From: Actinomadura sp. NAK00032
Lineage (GTDB): Bacteria > Actinomycetota > Actinomycetes > Streptosporangiales > Streptosporangiaceae
Length of the DNA stretch: 64,000 nt
Direction: 5' to 3'
NCBI RefSeq assembly: GCF_013364275.1
Contig: NZ_CP054932.1
Span: 1,674,001 to 1,738,000, forward strand
The position numbers were made by a program, and so were the translations under genes. The notes under the pieces are model-generated. The model had not been told where the DNA came from and ran no database searches. It was given only the letters and a program-made list of their open reading frames with translations. The first letter of the stretch is position 1. Every line of letters begins with the position of its first letter. This document shows positions 25,367-34,173 of the stretch, one piece after another.

Positions 25367-26008
25367 GTGCGAGTGGACGCGAACGGCGGCAGGCTGCTGG
25401 ACCGCGCGATCGGCTTCGCGCTGACGGCCGCCCAAGGGGTCTTGCCGCACATGCTCGCCCGCCGCACGCCGTGCGCGTCCTGGGACCTCGGCATGCTGCT
25501 CCTGCACGTGGCCGACTCCCTGGCCGCGCTGCACGAGGGCATGGCCGGCGGGCACGTCGAGCGGCGCTCGGAACCGGCCGGGGCGGACGATCCGGTGTCG
25601 GAACTGCGCGTGCAGGCCGTCCGCGTGCTGCGCGCGTCCGCCGCCCGCGGCACGGTCACCGTCGGGGACCGGCGGCTGCAGGGCGACCTGATGGCCGCCG
25701 CCGGGGCGGTCGAGGTCGCCGTCCACGGCTGGGACATCGCCCAGGCGACCGGGGAGGGGCGGCGGATCCCGCCGGTGCTGGCGGCCGACCTGCTGGCGGT
25801 GTGCCCGCTGGTGCTGCCCGCGCCGCCGCGCGGCCCGCTGTTCGCCGATCCGGTGGAGCCGCCGGACGACGCGCCCCCCGGCGACCGGCTCGTCGCGCTT
25901 CTCGGACGCCGCCCGGCGATGGGCCCGCGCCCGGAGGATGCGCGCTCGGGCGGGTTCGGCGAGAATCGTCCCGTCCGTTCCCCCGGCCAGAGGAGACAGA
26001 CCCGGTGA
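25367..26008 (+). CDS. TIGR03086 / mycothiol-dependent isomerase-like metal-binding protein
   Basis: 213-residue DinB/MDMPI-type four-helix protein. 'PCASWDLGMLLLHVADSLAALHEGM' provides a metal His and Glu, and 'AAGAVEVAVHGWDIAQATG' the third His (about residues 118-136); this is the pattern of the mycothiol-dependent maleylpyruvate isomerase N-domain. The last 35 residues are Pro/Arg-rich and probably disordered. GTG start behind AGGAGA. It overlaps the next gene by GTGA. Role unknown beyond likely thiol or metal dependence. Confidence 0.7.
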   Translation: MRVDANGGRLLDRAIGFALTAAQGVLPHMLARRTPCASWDLGMLLLHVADSLAALHEGMAGGHVERRSEPAGADDPVSELRVQAVRVLRASAARGTVTVGDRRLQGDLMAAAGAVEVAVHGWDIAQATGEGRRIPPVLAADLLAVCPLVLPAPPRGPLFADPVEPPDDAPPGDRLVALLGRRPAMGPRPEDARSGGFGENRPVRSPGQRRQTR

Positions 26009-26481
26009 AGTATCCGGTGTCCGCCCAGTACCTGCTCCCCGAGGCGTACGAGCGCGTGATCGGGCTCATCGCCGAGGAGAAGTACATTCCCGCCATCAAG
26101 CTCGTCCGGGAGGCGACCGGCCTCGGCCTCAAGGACGCCAAGGAGTACGTGGACTGGCTGAAGGGGCGGGTCTTCGCCCGGCAGGTGCCGCCGCAGGTGC
26201 AGGCGATGGCGCGCGCGATGATCGCCGACGGCCGGGCGAAGCCGGCGGCCAAGATGGTCCGTGCCGAGACCGGGCTCGGGTCGCAGGCGGCCAAGGACTT
26301 CATCCAGGCGCTCCGGGACGGGCGGGTCCGCGCGCCCGTGGCCGACCCGGGCGGGACGCTGTCGGAGCGGGTCCGGGCGTTCCAGGCGGGCGGGGACCAC
26401 GCCTCGGCCGTCGCGCTGGTGTGCGCGGAGACCGGGATGAGCCCCGAGGAGGCGGAGCGCTTCGTCGCGGCGCTCCAGTAG
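26005..26481 (+). CDS. Protein with three L7/L12 C-terminal-like repeats
   Basis: 158 residues made of three related helical units: 'AIKLVREATGLGLKDAKEYVD' (about 30-50), 'AAKMVRAETGLGSQAAKDFI' (about 75-95) and 'AVALVCAETGMSPEEAERFV' (about 135-155). Each resembles the '[21 protein letters not shown]' element of ribosomal protein bL12. No ribosomal hinge or N-terminal dimer domain is present, so it is not bL12 itself. GTG start preceded by AGGAGA and overlapping the previous stop. Function unknown; a protein-protein contact module is plausible. Confidence 0.65.
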   Translation: MKYPVSAQYLLPEAYERVIGLIAEEKYIPAIKLVREATGLGLKDAKEYVDWLKGRVFARQVPPQVQAMARAMIADGRAKPAAKMVRAETGLGSQAAKDFIQALRDGRVRAPVADPGGTLSERVRAFQAGGDHASAVALVCAETGMSPEEAERFVAALQ

Positions 26482-26542
26482 CGGCGCCCGCCCTGGCCGT
26501 TGGCCAAGAGATCGGGACGACCCCTCGCCCCGGACGGCAACC

Positions 26543-26553
26543 GAATGCCATTC
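26543..26553. promoter_or_regulatory. Short palindrome upstream of the acyl-CoA dehydrogenase
   Basis: GAATGCCATTC (arms GAATG/CATTC) lies 33 bp before the start codon of the acyl-CoA dehydrogenase, flanked by CC and GG at near-symmetric distance. Possible operator; no cognate regulator identified. Confidence 0.3.
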
Positions 26554-26586
26554 TGGTGTCCGGACGCAACGATGCCTGGAGGGGCC

Positions 26587-28731
26587 ATGGCGATCGCCAT
26601 CAGCGCGGAGCACCGCGAGCTGGCACGGACGGCGCGCGCTTTCCTGCGCGACCACGAGGCGCGGGCCGCGAACCGCGCGCTGCTGGACGCCGAGAAGGAG
26701 ACGCTCCCCGCCTTCTGGACGGGGTTCGCCGAACTCGGCCTGCTCGGGCTGCACCTGCCCGAGGAGCACGGCGGCGGCGGGGCCGGCCTCCAGGAGCTGG
26801 TCGTGGTCGCCGAGGAGCTCGGCCGCGCCGCCGCGCCCGGCCCGATGCTGCCCACGATGATCGCGTCCGCGGTGATCGCCGCCGCCGGGACCGGCGACCA
26901 GCGGGCCCGCCTGCTGCCGGGCCTCGCGTCCGGCGCGACCCCGGCGGCCCTCGGCACCGGCGGCTCGCTGACCCTCGCGGACGGCACGGCGACCGGTGAC
27001 GCGGGCGTCGTGCTGGGCGGCGGCCTCGCGGAGCTGCTCGTCCTCCCGGCGGGCGACGCCATGGTGATCGTCCGGGCGGACGCCGCGAGCGTCGAGGTCC
27101 CGGAGAACCTCGACCCGTCCCGCCGCTCCGCCCGCGTCCGGCTGGACGGCGCCGCCGCCGAGGTCCTGCCCGGCGCCCGCGCCCAGGCCGTCGCGATCGC
27201 CCGCACCCTGGTCTCCGCCGAGGCGGTCGGCGGCGCGCTCGAATGCGTGGAGAACGCCGTCGAGTACGCGAAGGTGCGGCAGCAGTTCGGCCGTCCGATC
27301 GCGACGTTCCAGGCCGTCAAGCACCACTGCGCGAACATGCTCGTCGCCGCCGAGCTGGCCACGGCCGCCGTGTGGGACGCCGCGCGGGCCGCGTCCGGGC
27401 CCGCCGACCAGTTCGAGCTGGCGGCGGCCGTCGCCGCGGCGCTCGCGCTCCCCGGGTTCACCTCCAACACGGGCCTGAACATCCAGGTGCACGGCGGCAT
27501 CGGCTTCACCTGGGAGCACGACGCGCACCTGCTGATGCGCCGCGCCGCGACGCTGGAGGCCGTGTTCGACCCGCACTCCGCCGAGCGGGACGTGACCCGC
27601 CTGCGGGACGCCGGCGTCGTCCGGGCGGCGACCCTCGACCTGCCGCCCGAGGCCGAGGCCGAGCGGCCCCGGATCCGCGAGCTGGCCCGCGAGATCGCCG
27701 CGCTGCCCGCCGCCGAGCAGCGGCGGCGGCTCATCGACACCGGCTACGCGCAGCCGCACTGGCCGCGCCCGTGGGGCGTCGAGGCGAGCGCCGGGCTGCA
27801 GCTCGTCATCGAGGACGAGTTCCGCGCGGCCGGGGTGAAGCGCGTCCAGCTCGGCATCACCGGCTGGGTGATCCTCACGCTCGTCCAGCACGGCACCCAG
27901 GACCAGATCGACCGCTGGGTGCGGCCCGCGCTCACCGGCGACGAGATCTGGTGCCAGCTGTTCAGCGAGCCCGAGGCCGGCTCGGACGCCGCCGCCGTGA
28001 AGACCCGCGCCGTCAGGACCGACGGCGGCTGGATCGTCAACGGCCAGAAGGTCTGGACGAGCGGCGCCCAGCACTGCCGCTGGGGCTTCGCGACCGTCCG
28101 CACCGACCCGGACGCGGCCAAGCACGCCGGCGTGACGATGGTCGTCGTCGACATGGAGCACCCGGGCGTGGAGGTCCGGCCGCTCCGCCAGATCACCGGC
28201 GGGTCCGACTTCAACGAGGTGTTCTTCTCCGACGTGTTCGTCCCCGACGCCGACGTCGTCGGGCAGCCCAACCAGGGCTGGACGGTCGCCCGCGCGACCC
28301 TCGGCAACGAGCGCGTCAGCATCGGCGGCGGCGCCGGCGGCCCCGCCGGGCCCGACGTCGTCGCGCTCTACCGCGAGCACGGCGCGGGCGTCCCGGCCGG
28401 GGCCGAGCGCGTCGGCGCCTACCTGGCCGAGGAGCAGGCGCTCCGGGGGCTGAACCTGCGCTCCGCCGAACGCGCCGTCGCCGGCGGCGAGCCGGGCCCC
28501 GAGGGCAACATCACCAAGCTCGTCCTCGCCGAGCACGGCCACGCCACCGCCGACCTCCTCGCCGCGTTCGCCGGCCCCGGCACCGCGTTCAACGACGGCC
28601 TCGGCCAGTTCGCCGGGCTGATGCGGCTCGGCTCCCGGGGCATGTCGATCGCGGGCGGCACGTCCGAGATCACCCGCAACCAGATCGCCGAGCGCATCCT
28701 GGGGCTGCCCCGGGACCCGCTGATCAAGTAG
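26587..28731 (+). CDS. Fused two-domain acyl-CoA dehydrogenase (FadE34-like layout)
   Basis: 714 residues, almost twice the usual length. The first half is a compact ACAD unit ending in 'VRQQFGRPIATFQAVKHHCANML' and 'GGIGFTWEHDAHLLMRRA'. The second half is a full ACAD unit with 'LFSEPEAGSDAAAVKTRAV' (FAD/substrate contact), 'GWIVNGQKVWTSGAQ' and the final 'SIAGGTSEITRNQIAERILGLP'. Such fusions in actinomycetes act on steroid or other bulky acyl-CoAs with one working FAD site. ATG after GGAGGGG. Its last 8 bp overlap the end of the convergent aldo/keto reductase gene. Confidence 0.88.
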   Translation: MAIAISAEHRELARTARAFLRDHEARAANRALLDAEKETLPAFWTGFAELGLLGLHLPEEHGGGGAGLQELVVVAEELGRAAAPGPMLPTMIASAVIAAAGTGDQRARLLPGLASGATPAALGTGGSLTLADGTATGDAGVVLGGGLAELLVLPAGDAMVIVRADAASVEVPENLDPSRRSARVRLDGAAAEVLPGARAQAVAIARTLVSAEAVGGALECVENAVEYAKVRQQFGRPIATFQAVKHHCANMLVAAELATAAVWDAARAASGPADQFELAAAVAAALALPGFTSNTGLNIQVHGGIGFTWEHDAHLLMRRAATLEAVFDPHSAERDVTRLRDAGVVRAATLDLPPEAEAERPRIRELAREIAALPAAEQRRRLIDTGYAQPHWPRPWGVEASAGLQLVIEDEFRAAGVKRVQLGITGWVILTLVQHGTQDQIDRWVRPALTGDEIWCQLFSEPEAGSDAAAVKTRAVRTDGGWIVNGQKVWTSGAQHCRWGFATVRTDPDAAKHAGVTMVVVDMEHPGVEVRPLRQITGGSDFNEVFFSDVFVPDADVVGQPNQGWTVARATLGNERVSIGGGAGGPAGPDVVALYREHGAGVPAGAERVGAYLAEEQALRGLNLRSAERAVAGGEPGPEGNITKLVLAEHGHATADLLAAFAGPGTAFNDGLGQFAGLMRLGSRGMSIAGGTSEITRNQIAERILGLPRDPLIK

Positions 28732-29776
28732 CGGACGCGGCGGGCCGGCGGCGGTGCTGCGCGAGCAGCCCCGGCTCGCCCGCCCGGTGGTTGATCCCCG
28801 CCATGTCGGTGCCGGGCGGGACGACCTCGTCGACCGCGTCCAGCACCGCCGGGTCGAGGCGCAGCTCGGCGGCGGCGAGCAGGTCCTCCAGCTGCGCCAG
28901 CGTCTTCGGGCCGATGATCGTCGAGGTGATGGCCGGGTGCTCGCCGACGAACGCGAGCGCCAGGTGGGTGAGCGACAGCCCGGCCTCCTCGGCGATCTTC
29001 GTGAGCCGCTCGACGGCGTCGTAGCGGGCGGGGGCGCTCGGGTCGACGTCCACGGTGCGGTCCCGCCACGCCGGGTTGTCCGACGGCGCGAACCGGGACC
29101 CGGCGGGCGGCTGCACGTCGCGCCGGTACTTGCCGGTCAGCCAGCCGCCGCCGAGCGGGCTCCACGGGATGACGCCCATCCCGTGCCGCTGCGCGGCCGG
29201 GAGCATCGCCCGCTCGATCGACCGGGCGAAGATGGAGTACTGCGGCTGCTCGCACACGAACCGGACGCCGCCGCGCCGCTCGGCGGCCCACTGCGCCTCC
29301 ACGATCTGGTCGGCCGGGAACGACGACGACCCCGCGTACAGGATCTTGCCCTGCCGGACGAGGTCGGACAGCGCGTCGAGCGTCTCCTCCAGATCGGTGT
29401 CCCAGTCGCGGCGGTGGATCTGGTAGAGGTCGATGCGGTCGGTGCCGAGCCGCCGCAGGCTGTCCTCCACGGCGCGGACGATGTACCGCCGCGACCCGCC
29501 CTGCGCGTTGCGCTCGTCGCCGAGCGGGAAGAAGAACTTCGTCGCGAGGACGACGTCGTCCCGGCGGCCCTTGAGGGCCTTGCCGACGATCTCCTCGCTC
29601 TCGCCGGCCGAGTACATGTCGGCCGTGTCGATGAAGTTGATCCCCGCGTCCAGCGCCCGGTGGACGATGCGCTGGGACTCGTCGTGGTCGGGGTTGCCGA
29701 CGGCTCCGAACATCATGGCGCCGAGGCACTGGGTGCTGACCTCGACGCCGGTACGGCCGAGCTTGCGGTACTGCAT
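28724..29776 (-). CDS. Aldo/keto reductase
   Basis: NADPH-dependent reductase, 350 residues. The catalytic tetrad is visible: D50 and Y55 in 'NFIDTADMYSAG', K80 in 'VVLATKFFF', H121 in 'DLYQIHRRD'. The NADPH-binding end 'STIIGPKTLAQLEDLLAA' lies near the C-terminus. The ATG at 29776 follows GAGGGAG; upstream frame is not coding. A MerR-type promoter with a perfect palindrome lies directly upstream, which suggests induction by an electrophile or aldehyde. Confidence 0.9.
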   Translation of the reverse strand: MQYRKLGRTGVEVSTQCLGAMMFGAVGNPDHDESQRIVHRALDAGINFIDTADMYSAGESEEIVGKALKGRRDDVVLATKFFFPLGDERNAQGGSRRYIVRAVEDSLRRLGTDRIDLYQIHRRDWDTDLEETLDALSDLVRQGKILYAGSSSFPADQIVEAQWAAERRGGVRFVCEQPQYSIFARSIERAMLPAAQRHGMGVIPWSPLGGGWLTGKYRRDVQPPAGSRFAPSDNPAWRDRTVDVDPSAPARYDAVERLTKIAEEAGLSLTHLALAFVGEHPAITSTIIGPKTLAQLEDLLAAAELRLDPAVLDAVDEVVPPGTDMAGINHRAGEPGLLAQHRRRPAASAT

Positions 29777-29805
29777 CTGCGCTCCCTCGTAGGTGACCGC
29801 GCAGC

Positions 29806-29836
29806 ACGCTACGACCTGGAGCGCGCTCCAGGTCAA
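29806..29836 (-). promoter_or_regulatory. MerR-type promoter of the aldo/keto reductase
   Basis: On the minus strand TTGACC, a 19-bp spacer and TAGCGT. The long 19-bp spacer is the hallmark of promoters activated by MerR proteins through DNA twisting. A perfect 22-bp palindrome (29813-29834, arms GACCTGGAGCG/CGCTCCAGGTC) fills the spacer and overlaps the -35. No merR gene is adjacent, so the activator is encoded elsewhere. Confidence 0.75.
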
Positions 29837-29880
29837 GCGCCGATCCGGGCATGCCGGCGGCGGGGCCAGAGGGCGGCGGC

Positions 29881-30675
29881 TCAGAGGGCGGCGAGCCAGT
29901 CGTACCAGGCGTCGAGGCCGTCGCCGCTTGTTGCGGACAGGGGGAGGACGCTCAGGCCGGGGCACAGCCGGCGGGCCGCCTCCCGGCAGGCGTCCACGTC
30001 GAAGTCGACGTACGGCAGCAGGTCGGTCTTGTTGAGCAGCAGGACGTCCGCGCCGCGGAACATGTGCGGGTACTTCAGCGGCTTGTCGGCGCCCTCGGTG
30101 ACCGACATCAGCACCACGCGGGCCCGCTCGCCGAGGTCGAACAGCGCCGGGCAGACGAGGTTGCCGACGTTCTCGACGAAGACCGTCGAGCCGTCCGGGG
30201 GCGCCAGCGCGGTCAGCGCCTCCGCGACCATCGCCGCGTCGAGGTGGCAGCCGGCGCCGGTGTTGACCTGGACGGTCCGCGCCCCGGCGGCGGTGAGGCG
30301 GCGGGCGTCCAGCAGCGTCTCCTGGTCGCCCTCGATCACCGAGATCGGACGGTCCGCGCCGAGGTCGGCGACGGTCCGCTCCAGCAGCGTCGTCTTGCCG
30401 GAGCCGGGGGAGCTCATCACGTTGAGCGCCGCGATGCCGCGCTCGGCCAGCCAGGCGCGGTTCCGCCCGGCCAGGTCGTCGTTGCGGGCCAGCACCTTCT
30501 GGCCGAGGGCGACGGTGCGTCCGAGGCCGTGCGCGTGCTCGTGGGCGTGCTCCTCATGGGCCTGCTCGTGGCCGTGCTCATGCCGGTGCCCGGGGCCGGG
30601 GCCGGGGCCGGGCGGTGGGAGGGTCGTCAGGCGCGCGTCCCCGGGATCGGCGTCGCAGCCGCAGGTCTCACACAT
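29881..30675 (-). CDS. hypB: HypB, GTPase for nickel insertion into hydrogenase
   Basis: 264 residues. Nickel-handling N-terminus: 'MCETCGC' followed by a His-rich run around residues 30-50 (HEHGHEQAHEEHAHEHAHG). G domain with Walker A 'SSPGSGKTTLLE', 'EGDQET', the metal site 'NTGAGCHLDAAMV', 'VENVGNLVCPA' and 'LNKTDLLPY'. It delivers Ni to the large subunit together with HypA. The hypA gene overlaps its start by 8 bp; ATG with GGAGG. Transcribed away from the structural genes. Confidence 0.95.
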   Translation of the reverse strand: MCETCGCDADPGDARLTTLPPPGPGPGPGHRHEHGHEQAHEEHAHEHAHGLGRTVALGQKVLARNDDLAGRNRAWLAERGIAALNVMSSPGSGKTTLLERTVADLGADRPISVIEGDQETLLDARRLTAAGARTVQVNTGAGCHLDAAMVAEALTALAPPDGSTVFVENVGNLVCPALFDLGERARVVLMSVTEGADKPLKYPHMFRGADVLLLNKTDLLPYVDFDVDACREAARRLCPGLSVLPLSATSGDGLDAWYDWLAAL

Positions 30676-31006
30676 CGTCGGCGACCTCCACCGCTTTGAT
30701 CGTCAGGTCGGCGCCGCCGCTGACCGTCACGTCGGCACTGCCGCAGGGGCACACGGCGAGCTGCGCGCGCGCCGGGAAGGTGAGCCCGCAGGACGCGCAG
30801 TCGCCCACCCCGTCCGGCTCGGTGATGTCGAGCCGGGCGCCCTCCACGCAGGTCCCCTCCCCGGCGAGCGCGAAGCAGAACCGCACCGCGTCCGGCATGA
30901 CTCCGGAAAGTCTCCCTATTTCGAGGTGGACCACCACCACCCGCGAATCCGGCAATTGCGTGGTTATTGCCGCGATAACGCTCTCCGTGACGGCCAGTTC
31001 GTGCAC
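30668..31006 (-). CDS. hypA: HypA, nickel/zinc metallochaperone
   Basis: 112 residues. The 'MHELAVTESV' N-terminus holds the Ni ligand His2, and the zinc ribbon is 'CASCGLTF...CPCGSAD'. It partners with HypB in nickel loading. GTG start with GGAGGA six bases upstream. It begins the two-gene unit hypA-hypB, divergent from the hydrogenase structural genes across a 193-bp gap. Confidence 0.94.
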   Translation of the reverse strand: MHELAVTESVIAAITTQLPDSRVVVVHLEIGRLSGVMPDAVRFCFALAGEGTCVEGARLDITEPDGVGDCASCGLTFPARAQLAVCPCGSADVTVSGGADLTIKAVEVADDV

Positions 31007-31090
31007 GCGTCCTCCGTTCCGTCCGGGCCCCCGATCCCGTTGCGGGAGCGCTGTTGCGGTGCCCCCGATCTTCCCTCGTCAAACGGTGTG

Positions 31091-31119
31091 TTGACCGAAT
31101 TCGGGACCGCCGTTTAACG
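31091..31119 (+). promoter_or_regulatory. Candidate hydrogenase promoter and downstream palindrome
   Basis: TTGACC (31091-31096) and TTTAAC/TTAACG about 16-17 bp later are the best promoter-like pair in the hypA-hhyS gap. The rest of the gap includes GTGATGATCAC (31171-31181), an 11-bp palindrome 18 bp before the start codon of hhyS. No regulator gene is close by. Confidence 0.35.
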
Positions 31120-31199
31120 GCTCTTCGGGCGGTGTTTCGGGCCCATCCCGCCGGGCAGGCCGCAGTCGTGGTGATGATCACTGCCGGGGGAAGGGAGCC

Positions 31200-32276
31200 G
31201 TGATGGCGAGCACCGCCGTGCCCGGACAGCCCGCGCCGCCGACGGCGCAGCCGCCGACGGAGGAGATCCACATCCTGTGGACGTCCGAGGGCATGAGCTG
31301 CGACGGGGACACGGTCTCGGTCACCGCCGCCTCGCTGCCGAGCATCGAGGACGTCCTGCTCGGCGCGATCCCCGGCCTGCCCAAGGTGCACCTGCACAAC
31401 AAGGTGCTCGCCTACGAGACCGGCGACGCGTTCCTGGAGGCGTTCCGGCGGGCCGCGCGCGGCGAGCTGGACCCGTTCATCCTCGTCGTCGAGGGGTCGG
31501 TCCCGAACGAGAACATCAACGGCGACGGCTACTGGACGTCGATGGGCAACGACCCGGAGACCGGCGAGCCCGTCACGCTGAACGAGTGGATCGACCGGCT
31601 GGCGCCGAAGGCGTGGGCGGTCGTCGCGGCCGGCACCTGCGCGACCTACGGCGGCATCCACGCGATGGCGGGCAACCCGACGGGCTGCATGGGCCTCGCC
31701 GACTACCTCGGCTGGGACTTCCGCACCGCCGGCGGCCTGCCGATCGTGAACGTGCCCGGCTGCCCCGTCCAGCCGGACAACTTCATGGAGACCCTGCTGT
31801 GGGTGCTGCACCAGGCGGCCGGGCAGGCGCCGGTCATCCCGCTGGACGACAAGCTCCGCCCGACGTGGCTGTTCGGCAAGACCGTCCACGAGGGCTGCGA
31901 CCGCGCCGCCTACTACGAGCAGGCCGACTTCGCGCTCGACTACAACTCGCCGAAGTGCCAGGTGAAGATCGGGTGCTGGGGCCCGGTGGTGAACTGCAAC
32001 GTCACCAAGCGCGGCTGGATGGACGGCGTCGGCGGCTGCCCCAATGTCGGCGGGATCTGCATCGGCTGCACCATGCCCGGCTTCCCGGACAAGTTCATGC
32101 CGTTCATGGACGAGCCGCCCGGCGGCAACCTCTCCACGACGTTGCTGAAGACCTACGGGCCGTTCATCCGGACGATGCGGTCGATCACCAACCGGAGCGC
32201 CGACAGGGAACCGCGATGGCGCCACAACCGGGACAGGCTGACCAGCGGCTACCAGCCCCGCTGGCCGCGTACCTGA
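31200..32276 (+). CDS. hhyS: [NiFe]-hydrogenase small subunit, group 1h type
   Basis: 358 residues. Carries electrons from the NiFe site through three Fe-S clusters. Conserved cluster residues are seen in 'TSEGMSCDGDTVSVTA' (proximal), 'AAGTCATYGGI', 'VPGCPVQPDNFMETLLW', 'HEGCDRAAYYEQ', 'KIGCWGPVVNCNVTKRGW' and 'CPNVGGICIGCTMPGFPDKF'. There is no twin-arginine signal peptide, in line with the group 1h (high-affinity, actinobacterial) enzymes that scavenge atmospheric H2. The GTG at 31200 and ATG at 31203 are adjacent possible starts behind GGGGGAAGGGAG. Confidence 0.92.
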   Translation: MMASTAVPGQPAPPTAQPPTEEIHILWTSEGMSCDGDTVSVTAASLPSIEDVLLGAIPGLPKVHLHNKVLAYETGDAFLEAFRRAARGELDPFILVVEGSVPNENINGDGYWTSMGNDPETGEPVTLNEWIDRLAPKAWAVVAAGTCATYGGIHAMAGNPTGCMGLADYLGWDFRTAGGLPIVNVPGCPVQPDNFMETLLWVLHQAAGQAPVIPLDDKLRPTWLFGKTVHEGCDRAAYYEQADFALDYNSPKCQVKIGCWGPVVNCNVTKRGWMDGVGGCPNVGGICIGCTMPGFPDKFMPFMDEPPGGNLSTTLLKTYGPFIRTMRSITNRSADREPRWRHNRDRLTSGYQPRWPRT

Positions 32277-32300
32277 CCCGCACACGCAGAGCCGCCACCG

Positions 32301-32350
32301 CAGGGCCACCACCACAGGGGCCACCACCACAGGGGCCACCACCGCAGGGC
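32301..32350. repeat. 15-bp tandem repeat between hhyS and hhyL
   Basis: Three copies of CAGGGGCCACCACCA (first copy one base shorter, third with one change) plus a partial fourth, in the short gap between the two structural genes, ending 20 bp before the hhyL start. Confidence 0.8.
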
Positions 32351-32370
32351 CGTACCGAAAGGCCGCGCCG

Positions 32371-34173
32371 ATGAAGCAGGGCACCAGCACGAAGAGCGAG
32401 ACGTCCCCGGGGCCGGGGGGCCTCGTCGAGGTCGCGTTCGACCCGATCACCCGGATCATCGGCAACCTCGGCATCTACACCAAGATCGACTTCGCGAACC
32501 GGGAGGTGGCCGAGTGCCGGAGCACCTCGTCCATCTTCCGCGGCTACAGCGTGTTCATGAAGGGCAAGGACCCGCGCGACGCCCACTTCATCACCAGCCG
32601 CATCTGCGGCATCTGCGGTGACAACCACGCGACCTGCTCGGTCTACGCCCAGAACATGGCGTACGGGATCAAACCCCCGCCGCTCGCCGACTACATCATC
32701 AACCTCGGCGAGGCCGCCGAGTTCATGTTCGACCACACGCTCTTCCAGGACAACCTGGTGTTCGTCGACTTCTGCGAGCGGATGGTCGGCGAGACGAACC
32801 CCGGCCTGCTCGCCACGGCGAAGACGACCGAGGCGCCGCGCGGCTCCGTCCACGGCTTCAAGACGATCGCCGACATCATGGCGGCGTTCAACCCGTTCGA
32901 GGGGTCGGTCTACAAGCAGGCCCTCGAACTCAGCCGGATCACCCGCGAGATGTGCTGCCTGATGGAGGGGCGGCACGTCCACCCGTCCACCCTGTACCCG
33001 GGCGGTGTGGGGACGGTCGCGACGCCGCAGGTGTTCACCGACTACCTCGTCCGGCTGACGCGCTGCCTGGACTTCATCAAGCGGTCCGTCGCGATGAACG
33101 ACGACATCTTCGACTTCTTCCTCGACGCGCTGCCCGGCTACGACCAGGTCGGGCGGCGCCGGACGCTGCTCGGCTGCTGGAGCGCGTTCCAGGACCCCGA
33201 CGTCTGCGACTACGACTACCGGCACATGTCCGACTGGGGCCGGGCCGCGTACGTCACGCCAGGCATCGTGGTGGACGGCCAGCTCCTCACCACCGACCTG
33301 GTCGACATCAACCTCGGCATGCGGATCCTGCTGGGCAGCTCCTACTACGACGACTGGGCGCACGAGGAGACGTTCGTCAAGCAGGACCCGCTTGGCAACC
33401 CCATCGACCAGCGGCACCCGTGGAACCAGACGACGCTTCCGCACCCGCAGAAGCGCGACCTGGACGGCGGCAAGTACAGCTGGGTGATGAGCCCGCGCTG
33501 GCTGCATCCGGTGACCGAGGAGCACCTCGCGCTCGACACCGGCGGCGGGCCGCTCGCCCGGCTGTGGACGACCGCGCTGGCCGGGCTGGTCGACACGCCG
33601 TACGTCCGGTCCACGGGGCACAGCGTGCAGATCGACCTGCCGAAGACGCCGGGCATGCCCGAGGTCAACCTGGAGTGGACGCCGCCGCCGTTCGCCAACA
33701 CGATCGAGCGCGACCGGGCCCGCGCCTACTTCGTCGCCTACGCGGCCGGGATGGCGCTGTACTTCGCCGAGAAGGCCCTCGACGAGGTCCGCGCGGGCCG
33801 CACGAAGGTGTTCACCGACTTCGAGGTGCCGGACGAGGCGATCGGCGTCGGCTTCCACGAGGCGGTGCGCGGCGTGCTGTCGCACCACCTCGTCATCCGC
33901 GACCACAAGATCGCGAACTACCAGCCGTACCCGCCGACGCCGTGGAACGCCAGCCCCCGCGACTCCTACGGCACGCCCGGCCCGTACGAGGACGCCGTGC
34001 AGGGCCAGCCGATCTTCGAGGAGAACGGGCCGGACGACTTCAAGGGCATCGACATCATGCGGACCGTCCGCAGCTTCGACCCGTGCCTGCCGTGCGGCGT
34101 CCACATGTACCTCGGCGGCGGCCGGACGATCGAGAAGCGGCACTCCCCGATGTTCGGTGCGCAGGAACGATGA
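32371..34173 (+). CDS. hhyL: [NiFe]-hydrogenase large subunit, group 1h type
   Basis: Holds the NiFe(CN)2CO site that oxidises H2. 600 residues. The L1 motif 'SRICGICGDNHATC' gives C79 and C82; the L2 motif 'DPCLPCGVH' gives C572 and C575. The 22 residues after the L2 His are the C-terminal peptide expected to be removed by the maturation protease encoded downstream. 'AFDPITRIIGNLGIYTKIDF' at the N-terminus is typical. Joined to the following gene by ATGA, opening a long coupled operon. Confidence 0.95.
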   Translation: MKQGTSTKSETSPGPGGLVEVAFDPITRIIGNLGIYTKIDFANREVAECRSTSSIFRGYSVFMKGKDPRDAHFITSRICGICGDNHATCSVYAQNMAYGIKPPPLADYIINLGEAAEFMFDHTLFQDNLVFVDFCERMVGETNPGLLATAKTTEAPRGSVHGFKTIADIMAAFNPFEGSVYKQALELSRITREMCCLMEGRHVHPSTLYPGGVGTVATPQVFTDYLVRLTRCLDFIKRSVAMNDDIFDFFLDALPGYDQVGRRRTLLGCWSAFQDPDVCDYDYRHMSDWGRAAYVTPGIVVDGQLLTTDLVDINLGMRILLGSSYYDDWAHEETFVKQDPLGNPIDQRHPWNQTTLPHPQKRDLDGGKYSWVMSPRWLHPVTEEHLALDTGGGPLARLWTTALAGLVDTPYVRSTGHSVQIDLPKTPGMPEVNLEWTPPPFANTIERDRARAYFVAYAAGMALYFAEKALDEVRAGRTKVFTDFEVPDEAIGVGFHEAVRGVLSHHLVIRDHKIANYQPYPPTPWNASPRDSYGTPGPYEDAVQGQPIFEENGPDDFKGIDIMRTVRSFDPCLPCGVHMYLGGGRTIEKRHSPMFGAQER

